From positions 62,001 to 126,000 of the forward strand of contig JAQUVD010000001.1 of the NCBI GenBank assembly GCA_028693555.1: 64,000 nucleotides of DNA, in the 5' to 3' direction. Positions within the stretch are counted from its first letter, which is position 1; every line of letters starts with the position of its first letter. The position numbers and the translations under genes were made by a program. The notes under the pieces were generated by a model that ran no database searches, was not told where the DNA came from, and saw only the letters and a program-made list of their open reading frames with translations. This document shows, in pieces, positions 28,801 to 38,000 of the stretch. This DNA is from Hespellia sp. Lineage in GTDB: Bacteria; Bacillota; Clostridia; Lachnospirales; Lachnospiraceae.

Positions 28801-29013
28801 GAGATCCTCGGGATGAACATATTCACTGCAATGATTGTGAATGCGTTCTGCCATACTCTCCTTCGTATATTCATGCATCTGATAATATTTGTCGTTTCCA
28901 TAAAGCAGTGTGAAATATTCGTCCACTGCAACTGTAAAAACACCGCCGAGTCGGGAAGCACGATACAATTCCAATTCGTGCTGATATTCGCTTTCATTCC
29001 ATTGATCTTCCAT
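25807..29013 (-). CDS. Cytoplasmic hybrid histidine kinase with PAS domains and two receiver domains
   Basis: Predicted sensor kinase of 1068 residues with no membrane segment. It has PAS-like domains (about 20-140, 145-275, 330-400 and perhaps 420-540), a HisKA dimerisation helix with the phospho-acceptor in MSHEIRTPM near 556, an ATPase domain (DTGCGIAEEYLPHLFEPF, GTGLGLAICKN), then two receivers: LVLIDWKMPEMDG (Asp near 850) and AILMDIRMPQMDG (Asp near 988). No DNA-binding output or histidine phosphotransfer domain is present. The ATG at 29013 is spaced better from AAGGAG than the one at 29022. The next gene starts one base after its stop. Confidence 0.93.
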   Translation of the reverse strand: MEDQWNESEYQHELELYRASRLGGVFTVAVDEYFTLLYGNDKYYQMHEYTKESMAERIHNHCSEYVHPEDLPAVMQTVDDTLAAGRNYAEWVMRVITGNGNIRYILCSGLFKTVDDQTIMDGVVMDITKQKETEEALRISEEKFRIATENSDVCFWSYNLKNRQIIQTAASKMRHGHQDVVSDVPNSIIQSGFVREDSIEDFIELYRKLEAGAKTCSADIWFRSLNEDGWWCEQIDYTNVFDKKGQPVCAYAVGKDVTAVKQAEQRYNEELEYSKVIQHKKLLAKARSNMTQNIVESYIAQDDVSVLRDGVSYSVATEQLAETALTKEQQDEMRYMLSRDRVLKAFEKGETQYSFDYQRTLQDGTILWVSITVKSYQNQQTKDIMSFMYTYDINTEKIKEGMIQAVSEIEHDYVAYVDLKNNRYELYLGNKENGPLPAEYSDDYVDSLIRTNREIVVSQDVERIIHEMMPETIQKNLEKTRVFSTICGVKHTDGSIRQKRMQYAYLDKASQQIVITRSDVTELLNQQKQQHDMLQTALLAAEQANTAKSDFLSRMSHEIRTPMNAIIGMSTIAAQAIGDDAQVADCISKIGISSRFLLSLINDILDMSRIESGKVLLRREKIPFEEFLNGINSICYNQASAKSIDYENIVDSSVEDYYIGDAMKLQQIIINIVSNAIKFTPEHGKVSISVHQIKREKNDAVLRFVINDTGCGIAEEYLPHLFEPFSQEHSGTTAMYGGTGLGLAICKNLVAMMDGTIAVRSIKDVGSEFTVDVKLGITEETKIRYAGKQHYNFADLKALIVDDDVVVCEQAVITLKEIGVKSEWVDGGKKAVVRVKEKWDKKEYYDLVLIDWKMPEMDGIETAKQIRGIVGPDVTIIIMTAYDWAVIEHEAKLAGVNLLMSKPMFKSSLISTFERAFHEKQDEVETKQIDDFNFEGKRVLLVEDHPLNVEVAKKLLERKGFMVEHAENGVRAVEMYAKTPEGYYDAILMDIRMPQMDGLQAANAIRHMSKETSTSIPIIAMTANAFDDDVQKSKAAGMNAHLAKPIEPKQMFQTLYDFIYGRKDGSAD

Positions 29014-29093
29014 TTCACACATTCTCCTTCATACAAATGTCTGATTCCACTAAGAAAACAGGTCATTGCATATCGTACAGCTATATATTTATT

Positions 29094-29123
29094 ATGATAT
29101 GAGTTTTATTGACAAAAGTCAAT
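29094..29123 (-). promoter_or_regulatory. Promoter and overlapping dyad of the hybrid kinase
   Basis: TTGACT (29117-29122), 17-base spacer and TATCAT (29094-29099). The -35 box lies inside a perfect palindrome, ATTGAC-4-GTCAAT (29108-29123), which may be an operator. Confidence 0.65.
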
Positions 29124-29146
29124 TTATTTCGTATGCTGCGGCGCAC

Positions 29147-29180
29147 AAAAATAGGCTTCCACTCCTAAAAGTGAAAGCCC
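29147..29180 (-). terminator. Terminator after tRNA-Leu
   Basis: GGCTTTCACT pairs with AGTGGAAGCC and is followed on the minus strand by TATTTTT, just beyond the tRNA 3' end. Confidence 0.75.
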
Positions 29181-29190
29181 TTAATCTAGA

Positions 29191-29274
29191 TGCGGAAGAA
29201 GGGACTTGAACCCTCACAGCTCGAAAGCTACAAGATCCTTAGTCTTGCTCGTCTGCCAATTCCGACACTTCCGC
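29191..29274 (-). tRNA. tRNA-Leu (anticodon AAG)
   Basis: The acceptor stem GCGGAAG/CTTCCGC, the long variable arm typical of leucine tRNA and the T-loop GTTCAAGTC are visible. The anticodon stem CAAGA/TCTTG encloses the loop CTAAGGA, giving anticodon AAG. CCA is not encoded. An A at position 34 implies inosine modification by TadA for normal decoding (known for the rare bacterial Leu-AAG tRNAs; inferred here). Confidence 0.9.
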
Positions 29275-29278
29275 ATGC

Positions 29279-29339
29279 GCGGTAAGCTGTTTGTTTACCG
29301 CAACATTGATATATTATCATATCACGTAATCTAACGCAA
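29279..29339 (-). promoter_or_regulatory. tRNA-Leu promoter and leader hairpin
   Basis: TTGCGT (29334-29339), 17-base spacer, TAATAT (29311-29316). The short precursor leader holds a 7-bp hairpin GCGGTAA/TTACCGC (29279-29301) directly before the mature 5' end. Confidence 0.7.
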
Positions 29340-29379
29340 GTGTTTTTTGTATTTTTTCCAATATTTTTTCTCTTGCATT

Positions 29380-32016
29380 CTAGTCTTCCTTATCCTGTTT
29401 CTTTTTCCTGCGAAATACGATAACTCCGATTATAATTGCAATTGCCGCAGCAGCGAGCAATATATATGGCAGTACGGTCATTGTGTCTCCCGTCTTAGCC
29501 GCAGGATTGTTGATCCGATTGGTCTTTGCTGCATCTGGGATTTTTTTATCAACCATCTCCACATACTGCACCTTATTTTGGTTCGGTCCAACGGTATCCG
29601 ATGGTATGGTAAACGTAACCGGATCAGCCACATAATACCCATTTGGCGCCTTTGACTCTACACGTGTATACATTTCACCATGAAGCAGTTTCCCGTAAGA
29701 GGTATACGGTTCACTCGAAGAAGATGCCCACGACTCTACTACTTTGCCATCCTTATCTCGAATCTCAAGTGCTGCTCCGGCAAGCAGGTTTCCCTTCTCA
29801 TCCTTCTTTGCAAACTGCACTTCAACCTGTGGCTCCAGCCATACGATGTTACCATCTTTATCCACCGTAACCGTTCCGCTGCCGTCGTCAATGGACTCGA
29901 TCACCACTTTTCCATCCACTTCTTTAAATATAATCTGCATTGGTTTTTCCGATACGTAGGAACCATCCGGAGCGACCAGCTCTTTTACCATATATCTCGT
30001 ATTCGTTAATACGCCTTGGAACGTAAGCATTCCCTTCTCATCTGTTGTCGCCTCTGCAATCTTAATCCAGGTTCCATTTTCATCTATCACTGTATCCGAT
30101 CCTGTATTTAGCGCCATCGTACCCATTTTTGATTCAAGTAAGTCTTTCCCAACATCTTTGTTTGTGTCATCAATTGCTGCCTGAAGCTTGTATAATCCAT
30201 AAATAGAATTTGCAAGTTTCTTATCCGGATTCTTCTCGTCCACCTTTTCAAATGAAATCGAGGTACGATACACATCATTGACAACCGTGTTATTCGTGAC
30301 CGCGGTGTCGTCTAAGGCTGTGAGTCCTTTGAACTGTCCATTCTTATCCAGTGTTGCCTTATATACCGTTGCATTTAGTTGATAATGGAATGTTCCATCC
30401 GTATATGCTTTCGGCAGTTTCGTCTCTTTGATGTAGTAGGTCTGGTCAATTGGCAGGTTCTTGAATGTAACAGTACCTGTATTGTCACTCGATGCGACTG
30501 CCGCATTCCCATTTCCGAATTTTGCAACGGTCGTTGCTGCTGCATCTGTGTACGCCGTAAATTCTACACCTTCCATAATCTGTGTTGCTTCCGGAACCGG
30601 AGCTCCGTTAAACTCGATATTCGAGCAGCTTTCATTTACCAGTCCGATCTTCTTGAATGAGATATCTGTCTGTGTATTTGTAATGGTATGTTTTGTTGTA
30701 TCCGACTCTAAAATAACCTCCAGATTGTTTGCTCCAATTGTAAATGAATATTTGGAATCACTTGGCACATATCCCGGCAGTGGATTGGTTTCGATGATAT
30801 AATAATCGCCCCAGCTCAGTCCTGATATTGATAACACACCATCATTTACGGTACTATCGGTTGTCTTATCCCAGCTCATAGTTCCAACCTGCTTGTAGGT
30901 ATTTCCGGTTAAGAACTTATAGAAATCGCTGAACATATTGCCTGTCATATCTTTCTTATACAATTCAAATTCTACATGATTAAGTGCATTGTCATTCAGA
31001 GCATCGACCTTTTTCAAGCTTACCGTTCCCGGCTTCCGGCTATTCGCAATTCCTTCGCCTGCATAAGATGCATTTGTCGTCTTTAGCTTATACTGATCAA
31101 TCACATGCTTGTCTACTGGAAGTTTCGCATCATAAAATCTTGATAAATCTAATGTCTTTTTCTGGAAGTCCATCGTGTTATCTACCGTGAATTCTGCACG
31201 ATACGGTTTTGCACTGTCTAGTTCATAACCGGTAATTGTTGCGGTTTCCTCGACTTTATATGTTCCTTTTTCAGTAATGTAAAACGTAAGCTTACCATCT
31301 TTTCCTGTCGATAATGTCTGTTTTTCGGTATAAGAATCATCCGCTTCTTTCTTTGAAAGTGTAAATGTAACGCCTTCCAAAAGATCACCTAATTTTCCAA
31401 CATGTGAATTTACATCACCCGCATCTGTCTTTGTCAGTGTCACAGAGGTCACAAAGTTCTTATTTTCCTTCGCAACGCCTACTGCTGACGCCTTGTGCTG
31501 GTTCGGTCCAACATACACCACTTTGGTCGGTATTGTATCAAGGTACAGTCCGTCCTGCGTACTCGTTTCCACAAAGTAATAATATCCTTCCGTCAAATCA
31601 GAGACCGTAACGCTTCCATCCGTCTGCAGTGTTATATTCTCCTGAACCTTTGTATCCTTTGTAACATCTGCGGCTGGTACAGCTTTCTCATTCTCTGCAT
31701 CTGTTTTCGTCACATCCGGCTCTGTCTTGCTCTTATAAAGCGTAAACTTAATCCCGCCAAATTGATCCATCGTATCTGCCTGGGTATCAACCGTCTTTGT
31801 AAGTTTGACACTTCCGCGTATTTCTACATCACGCATTACAAATGTATTGGCTGCCGCATCATAGGTATTTGATGTTGCTGCATTCGCATCGGTTGTCACC
31901 ACGGCTCCTGTGACCGTTCCTTTGCCGCTTGTAATCAATGTTCCATCTGCATTTAATTTCAATGTAATCACTGACGGTGCTGTTTTGTTGCCAACCACTC
32001 TCTGCGTCTCTTCCAC
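29380..32016 (-). CDS. C-terminal fragment of giant CnaB-repeat surface protein with wall anchor
   Basis: Out-of-frame continuation of the gene at 31859-41908, not a separate gene: the nominal GTG start at 32016 has no ribosome site and no signal peptide, and the same frame stays open upstream to the frameshift near 32071. It holds at least six CnaB/SpaA-type domains, recognised by their GYYYFVET, GTYKVEET, GDYYIIETNPLPGY, YYIKETKLP, RYMVKELVAP and YTRVESKAPNGY strands. It ends with a sorting signal: NNPAAKTGDT, a membrane segment of about 20 residues and the basic tail RRKKKQDKED. The sorting motif departs from LPxTG. Confidence 0.85.
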   Translation of the reverse strand: MEETQRVVGNKTAPSVITLKLNADGTLITSGKGTVTGAVVTTDANAATSNTYDAAANTFVMRDVEIRGSVKLTKTVDTQADTMDQFGGIKFTLYKSKTEPDVTKTDAENEKAVPAADVTKDTKVQENITLQTDGSVTVSDLTEGYYYFVETSTQDGLYLDTIPTKVVYVGPNQHKASAVGVAKENKNFVTSVTLTKTDAGDVNSHVGKLGDLLEGVTFTLSKKEADDSYTEKQTLSTGKDGKLTFYITEKGTYKVEETATITGYELDSAKPYRAEFTVDNTMDFQKKTLDLSRFYDAKLPVDKHVIDQYKLKTTNASYAGEGIANSRKPGTVSLKKVDALNDNALNHVEFELYKKDMTGNMFSDFYKFLTGNTYKQVGTMSWDKTTDSTVNDGVLSISGLSWGDYYIIETNPLPGYVPSDSKYSFTIGANNLEVILESDTTKHTITNTQTDISFKKIGLVNESCSNIEFNGAPVPEATQIMEGVEFTAYTDAAATTVAKFGNGNAAVASSDNTGTVTFKNLPIDQTYYIKETKLPKAYTDGTFHYQLNATVYKATLDKNGQFKGLTALDDTAVTNNTVVNDVYRTSISFEKVDEKNPDKKLANSIYGLYKLQAAIDDTNKDVGKDLLESKMGTMALNTGSDTVIDENGTWIKIAEATTDEKGMLTFQGVLTNTRYMVKELVAPDGSYVSEKPMQIIFKEVDGKVVIESIDDGSGTVTVDKDGNIVWLEPQVEVQFAKKDEKGNLLAGAALEIRDKDGKVVESWASSSSEPYTSYGKLLHGEMYTRVESKAPNGYYVADPVTFTIPSDTVGPNQNKVQYVEMVDKKIPDAAKTNRINNPAAKTGDTMTVLPYILLAAAAIAIIIGVIVFRRKKKQDKED

Positions 32017-35000
32017 TGTGTAAGTTACGCCCGTCGTAATCAGACCTGTCAGATCCCATCCGGCATCTGTACTTGTCCAGCTTCTTGATAATCACGTTCG
32101 TCGGTTCGTTTTGGAAAATAGCTTCCAATTCTGATTTTGTTCTTGTGACTGATTGTCCATCCACAATTTCGCTGAAGGTCACCAATCCGTCATCTGCAAC
32201 ATGTACCGTAATCAGGTTTGTCTTAATTGCATATCCTGCCTTGGTTTTTGTCTCCTGAAGCGTATACTCTCCCGGCTGTAAGTCCGTATATTCTACACTT
32301 CCATTTTTCTCAGAATCTCTTACAATTGGTTTCTTCGTTGTATCTGCAGGAGTAAGCTGAAAAGCTGCGCCTTCAAGTGCTTTCTTTGCACCATTTTCTG
32401 TCATATACTTTGTGAAATCAAAATGACCTGATTTGTAGTTCGTATAGCTCTTCTCTACATTCGTTCCACTTGTATTTTCTCCCGCGTCAGTAAAGGTAAT
32501 TACACCACCTTCCACCTTAACGGTATACGTGGTTGCATTCGTAATATAGGCACCATCCGAAGAATCTTCCTGCAGTGTATACGTCCCATCCGGAATCTGC
32601 GTGAAAATTGCCTTTTTCGAATTCTTATCCATGACAGAACTGATCTTTGCTCCATCTGCTTTGGTCAAAGCAAATGTCGGATCTGTTGTCCATTCACTCT
32701 CTGTTCCACCCTTATTTTGATCAATGAAGCTTTTGTTGATTGTCAACGAGTTTTCTGTATTGGTAATGGTATACCCATTTGCTTCTGTTGCCAGCCCGGA
32801 TACCGTGTATCCATCCACTCTTGTCTCTTCTACTACATAAGTAATCTCTATGCCGTCCTTATATTTTGGCAGGTTGGTGAATGTATGTGTATTGCCTTCC
32901 GATACCTTTACAGTATAAGATTCCACCTTGTTGCCATCACAATCATATGCATCACTCAGGATTGTTTTTCCATCCGCATCTTTCGTCTGTACTTTCAGTG
33001 TCATCTTTGCTTCTGTCTGAATCTCCGGTTGACCTGCACCGCGAAGCTCTGCCTCACGGTTCACCCAGTTCTTCTTAACTGTAACCTCTGTTGATTCAAT
33101 TGCATTTGTAATAGCAGCCGTAACGGTAATATCCGCTGCAGCTTGTGCTACGGTAATCTTTCCGTCTGTTCCAACTACAACCTTGATATCAGCTGCCGCC
33201 ACATAACCTGTTGGCGTTACTGTCTCTCGCAGCGTGTAAGTTCCCTCCGGAATCCGTTCTGCTGTATATAATGTTCCATCTGTGTTTGCCGTAAGAACGA
33301 TATTTGCTTTTCCGGTTTCTGTCGGTACCAGTTCGAAGGTTGCAATCTCTTTTTCTGCTTTAGCCGAAGTATCATGATACTTTGTATATGTTTTGTTGAC
33401 ACTCAATTGATTCGGCTGGTTTACAAAGAATGTATCGAGTGAACCAGATAACGTCTCTTTATATTCTGCATCCTTGTAGTAACTTACCGTACCATTTTCA
33501 CCGACCACAATATAAACCACTTCCGGATTTTTCACATAACCCAGTGTGGATGCTTTCACACCTTCCACCAATGTGTATTTACCCGGATTGAGCCCCGTAA
33601 ATTTGACGGTTCCATCTGTGGCAGAATCGATTGTCGCAGCTGCCACTTCCGGTTCTGTACCGGTTAACGTAAAGTCTATTCCCGCAATTCCGGTTTTTGT
33701 CGTTTGATCCTTCTTGGTAAAGCTGATCTCTGCTTTCTTATAGTTTGCAATCGTGACCACTCCCGCTGCTAAAGGCGCATTGGAATCAACGGTCACCTTT
33801 CCGTCTGTACTTACCACGACATCATGTACTTCTGTTGTCTGTATGAAGTTGCTGTCTGTGTTGGTTTCATGAAGCTTGTAGCTGCCCGCCGGGATGCCGT
33901 TAAATACAGCGGTTCCATCCTTCACGGTTGCATCAGCCCATTTCGTCTCCACATTTCCTTCCAGACGATACAGGGTAAAGACTGGCAATGTTGTCGGTGC
34001 TGTAACTTTTCCTGTTCCACCTGCATTGTAAAAGCCCTTTGTAATCGTCAGGCTGTTCTTGGTGTTGGTGAATAATTCTTCCAGCTTCTCCTTCGTAATG
34101 ACTGTTTCACCAGATTTTAAGGTAATGCTTCCATCCGCTCTTGATACAATCACTGTAAACACTGCATCTGATTTCGCATATCCTGACGGTGCAGAAATTT
34201 CCTGTAATGTGTAGGTTCCCGCTTTGATGCCTTCAAATCTCACGATACCTTCCTTGCCATTTACTGTTTTTGCAGTATCTGAAACCGGATTACCTGTTGT
34301 TGGTGAAACCGGTGTCAGAGTAAATACTGCCCCATTTAGCCCGTTTCCTTCTGCATCCGATTTCAGCTTCGTAAATTCCAATGCATTCTTTTGGTTCTTA
34401 ACCGTAATCAATGTGCTTGCTGCCACCGCAGTAAAATACTGTGCAGAATCCGATGTAAACGCTTCGATTTTCCCGTCCGCACCGACTGTAAATGTTGCAG
34501 CCACGGTGCTATTCAGCTTCTGGTATCCGTCCGCCGCTTTTGTTTCTAGCAGCTTGTAGCTTCCGATTGGTAATTTTGTAATGGTCAGATTTCCATTCAT
34601 ACCTGCTGTTGTCAGCGTCTCTGTTCCCTTACTATCCGGATAATATTTTCCAGTTTCGTCCTGCGCAAACTTTATGTTCGTCTCTACTGCATTTTGCACA
34701 GAAGAGAGTTCAAATTCAGCGCCTGCAAGCTTCGCGGAATCCTTCTTGTCCTGTTTTTCTATTGTAAGCTCTACCGGATGATCCGTGACGGTAAACTGAC
34801 CGTCCTTGAATGTAACATCTGTTATGTCACTAGCGCTTGCCGAAACTGTGCCGTCTGTATTCTGACTGATTGTAAATGGAATCTCACTGGTAAACACTTC
34901 ATATCCTACCGGAGCGTTCACTTCCTTGAGCACATAGTCTCCCTCTAACAGCATATAAACATTAGGAGCAGTTTTAGTCATGTATAAATACGGAACACCA

Positions 35001-38000
35001 TCCTCGCGGTTCACTTTGTATAAACCACCGCCTGCAGTCACGTTTTTGTCTGATAACTGATACTCTCCATTCGAGCCGTCCTGCAACGTTGCAATCGGTT
35101 TCTCTCTCTTGCTATCACTCGCTAAATACACTGCAAAAATCGCATCATTCAACGGTTCATCCTTCTCACCCTGTTTTTTCAGAGAAATCGTTGCTCTGGC
35201 TGCTGTATTATAGAACGCATTCTTGCCTGGCGTTTGATTTTCCGCTACAATCTCCGTCTCGTATTGATTTGCAGTCCCATCATATTCCAAATACACGATA
35301 TTGCCATGTTTTACTTCACCGCTGCCTTCTCCGAAGGTCACTTCCACAGATTTTGAATCATCTACAAGCAGACCACTCTTTTTAACCTCTGTAAATTTGT
35401 ATGTACCATATAAGAAATGTTTACTCTTTGTATCATCTTTTGCATCCTTATAAGTTCCATTCTTCTCTTGCGTAAATGTACCTGTTGCATTAGTCTTTAA
35501 TGTCAGATAATCATGATAATTTCCCGAAGCATCTAGCTTTTCCACCTTAAAATCCACAGCAGAAATCGGTGTCTGTGTCTGATCAAGTGCAGCTCCATCT
35601 TTTTCTGCCAATAATTTTTTAATCTGAACAGAACCATATTTGAGTGCATCAACAATAACTCCCTTGTTGTTTACCGATGTCCACGTAGATGTATCTCCGA
35701 TTGCAGTATAGTAACTCTGATCCTCCGATTTTCTACCTGCAAATGCTGAAGTCGTCAGAATTGTAACTTTATCTTCAGCAGTTACATTCACATAAATTGC
35801 GGTGTTGTCGTCCTCCTGCTGGTCATTCTGTTTTTGTTCAACCAGCACATATTCACCATATGGAAGATTGTTAACCGAAATTGTTCCCTGATCACCTGTA
35901 GTTACACTGGCATTTGGCGTGTACGGATAGTAACTGTTTGTAGCTGCATCCACAGATACAGTAAGTCCTGAGCCATCTGCTCCAATTGCACTACTGTTTC
36001 TTCTGTAAATATGGAAAACTCTATTAGCAAGCAAGTTTCCATCCTGATCTTTTTTCGTTAATGTTACATCCGCTTTTATTAATGCATTCTTAACAATTCC
36101 CTGATCTGCACTATTTACAGTATAAGAGAACTTCGAATTACCATTTTCAATTGTCAGAGCACTTCTTGAAATCTCAATATCAGTCACCTTGTTATATCCT
36201 GTTGGCGTTGTGATTTCCTTTAAAACGTAATCGCCATATTCTACCTTTGAAAAACTTACCGCGCCATCAGCCCCTGATGTTGCTGTATACGTAGGTTTCG
36301 AAGCAGTTTCATTTCCGATTTTACGGTACAGTCCAAATTCCGCACCGGATAACGTTGTACTGAGCGCTGTCAAACCCGTAATATCTGTATACGCTTTTTT
36401 CGTAAATGTGATTGTTCCCTTAATTGCAGTATTATTGTATCTGCCATCCTTGACAAGGTTTTCATCACTATACGTAACTTGAATCTTTTTGCCATAAACC
36501 GGTTTTCCTTCTATCGTTCCGAGTACTGTTTTTGTATCAGCAACTTCTTTCACGGTAACTGTACATGGATCTGCCTGCTCATAGCCTTGCTTTACAGTTT
36601 CCGCTAACGTATACACTCCAACTGGAATATCAGTAAACGCTACCTTTCCATCCTTGCCTGAAATAACGGTAGCTTTAAACGTATTATTCGCTTTCCCTGC
36701 AATCTGACTGCTTGTCAAAGTAAATGTTACTCCTGCAAGGTTTTCTCTGTTATTATTTGGATTCGTTCCATCCGCTGACTCATCTTTATATTGAACCACC
36801 TTTGTAAAACTGAAATTTCCTGTTACATAGTTGTCCTTGATGGTATATGCACCTGTAGTAGCATCCTTTTCCAGATACGTATTTTCATTATCTTTTCCGC
36901 TGATTTCATACACATACTGTAACGTATCCTTATTCCACGTAACATTAAGTGCATATTCCGCGCCGACCGACAGGTTTTCCGGTGATTTTACTTCTGTCAG
37001 CTTATAGGTTCCTGCATCCAGTCCTTTTACCGTGAATTTACCAGCCGCATCATTTGTAATGTACCGATCCTTTACTTTTCCGTTTAATTTGGAATCATTC
37101 GGTGAAAGCTTAAATGTAACCGTTCCTTCTTCCGGTGATGCATATGTATACTCCGCTCCCGATCCTCCTGCATTTTCATAATTTACCCCTGTAAGGATTT
37201 CTTTGGTAAAGAAAAACTCCGTCTCAACCGGAACATCCTGATAAACAATCCCCGCCAGCGTATCATCCGCTGTCCCTGAACTATTTATCACATGATAATT
37301 CACCTTTAACGGATCAGCATCTTTGATAATCAATGGATAGTTCTTCTGGTCAGCAGTAACCGATGTCATACCTGTATACATGCCCTTGTTAGTCGGACTT
37401 GTAAAGAGTACAAATTCTTGTTTGTCATTTGATTGATACCCTGCCGGTGAATCCGTCTCCTTAAGCATATAGATCAAATCATCTGTTCCACTTGTTGCTT
37501 TGATATTAAGAAATACCGCGGTACCATCTGTTGTAAGTCGAACCTTATCGTATTTCTGAATTTCCTTTTCGAGAATAATCTTATCATTTTCTGTTTTGAA
37601 GCTATAAGCCGTAATGGTAAATTCGGCATTGTCTAATAATAAGCTTGGATCTCCTGTAACTGCAAGACTGTTCGCACTTGATTTTGTCAGTTTAATCTTC
37701 GGACGTTTGTCTTTCGTCACAAGATCATCTGCATCGAAACCGCCTTCATATCCACCATCACTTGAATCACTCGTCTCATTATCCGATCCATCGGCATTCT
37801 TTAAATACACCTGATTCAGGATTCTGGCATCTGGATTCTCCGTAGCCGCATCCAGTAAATCCGTCTTAAATGTAATCTTGTATGTTGTATAATCGTCTGT
37901 AGTCGTTGGAGCGTAGAACGAGAATCCACGTTCACTTGGAGTGGAATTACCGGAACCTGTATAATCTCGAAGATCCGGGGTTGAAACTTCCGTTTCACTT

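Noticed and set aside
29380..32016. Independent gene starting at GTG 32016
   Set aside because: No ribosome site, no signal peptide, and its frame continues upstream in register with the giant adhesin.
31990..32090. Programmed ribosomal frameshift in the giant adhesin
   Set aside because: No slippery sequence, homopolymer or stimulatory stem was seen; mutation or assembly error is simpler.
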